Positions 63,911 to 64,000 of a stretch of 64,000 bases of DNA are shown piece after piece. Position numbers and translations under genes: made by a program. The notes below the pieces were generated by a model. That model was not told the origin of the DNA. It saw only the letters and a program-made list of their open reading frames with translations, and ran no database searches. Source of the DNA: Paenibacillus farraposensis (lineage in GTDB: Bacteria; Bacillota; Bacilli; Paenibacillales; Paenibacillaceae); contig NZ_JAFFQR010000043.1 of NCBI RefSeq assembly GCF_020736845.1, positions 186,001-250,000 of the forward strand. The letters run 5' to 3'. Positions within the stretch are counted from its first letter, which is position 1. Every line of letters begins with the position of its first letter.

Positions 63911-64000
63911 ATTGATTATTTTGTAAAAAAAGAAATGATATGTTTATTGCAATCGTTTTTGTAACACATCAAGAACTATAATTTCTTTAGAGCTAGTGGG

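Noticed and set aside
1..64000. tRNA or rRNA genes
   Set aside because: No cloverleaf with a TTCGA-type loop or rRNA-like sequence was recognised. GGATTTGAATCTGG near 35693 looks vaguely like a T-arm, but the rest of a tRNA is missing.

Overview
The window reads as one continuous chromosomal stretch of a Gram-positive, motile, spore-former-type Firmicute, most likely a Paenibacillus (P. polymyxa-like). The genus is inferred from three things: the gene order follows the Bacillus degSU-comF-flgM-hag-fliD-secA-prfB-ftsEX-ctpB-minJ block; stalk-type copper-amine-oxidase domains and SLH domains are present; and many starts are GTG or TTG behind strong AGGAGG-type ribosome sites. Nearly all genes are on the + strand. 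The only convincing minus-strand gene is a VanW-family gene near 55 kb.

Layout. (1) 1-4.2 kb: the 3' end of a secreted phosphodiester-glycosidase-like protein, then the degS-degU two-component system and a small membrane protein. (2) 4.3-8.3 kb: competence genes comFA and comFC with no comFB between them, a 30-codon orphan ORF behind a near-consensus promoter, and a secreted LysM protein. (3) 9-15.3 kb: the late flagellar block yvyF-flgM-flgN-flgK-flgL-yviE-fliW-csrA-hag, with SigD-type promoters before flgM and hag and two CsrA-type sites in the hag leader. (4) 15.4-28.2 kb: an AT-rich accessory island placed exactly between flagellin and flaG. It holds two large glycosyltransferases, a decayed IS110-family transposase, and a seven-gene sugar operon (rfbF, rfbG, C-methyltransferase, CmcI-like methyltransferase, rfbC-like epimerase, SDR reductase, second methyltransferase). 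It is best read as a flagellin glycosylation island making a methylated, branched CDP-6-deoxyhexose. (5) 28.4-32.5 kb: flaG-fliD-fliS-fliT, a cold-shock gene and hpf. (6) 32.9-38 kb: secA, prfB with its programmed +1 frameshift, and a YitT-family membrane protein; the secA-prfB gap contains a large folded element. (7) 38.2-46.7 kb: a complete arginine cluster argC-J-B-D-F-G-H behind an ArgR-like operator. (8) 47.1-53 kb: a surface-glycan gene set made of a coiled-coil protein, a membrane GT2 carrying tandem MshEN-type (possible c-di-GMP-binding) modules, a GtrB-like GT, a GtrA flippase-like protein and a multi-pass GT-C-type enzyme. (9) 53.4-56 kb: an SLH protein convergent with a VanW/G5 protein. 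(10) 56.2-63.7 kb: ftsE-ftsX, an M23 hydrolase of CwlO/EnvC type, ctpB, minJ, a small SAM methyltransferase and an orphan ORF.

The regulatory logic is coherent. FlgM would control SigD, and SigD-type promoters stand before flgM, hag, flaG and perhaps the glycosylation island. FliW and CsrA are encoded next to the flagellin mRNA they would control. FliS and FliT are the filament chaperones. FtsEX sits directly upstream of its likely hydrolase partner. The most novel content is the glycosylation island and the MshEN-linked glycosyltransferase set. All functional calls come from reading motifs and synteny by eye; no database search was run.
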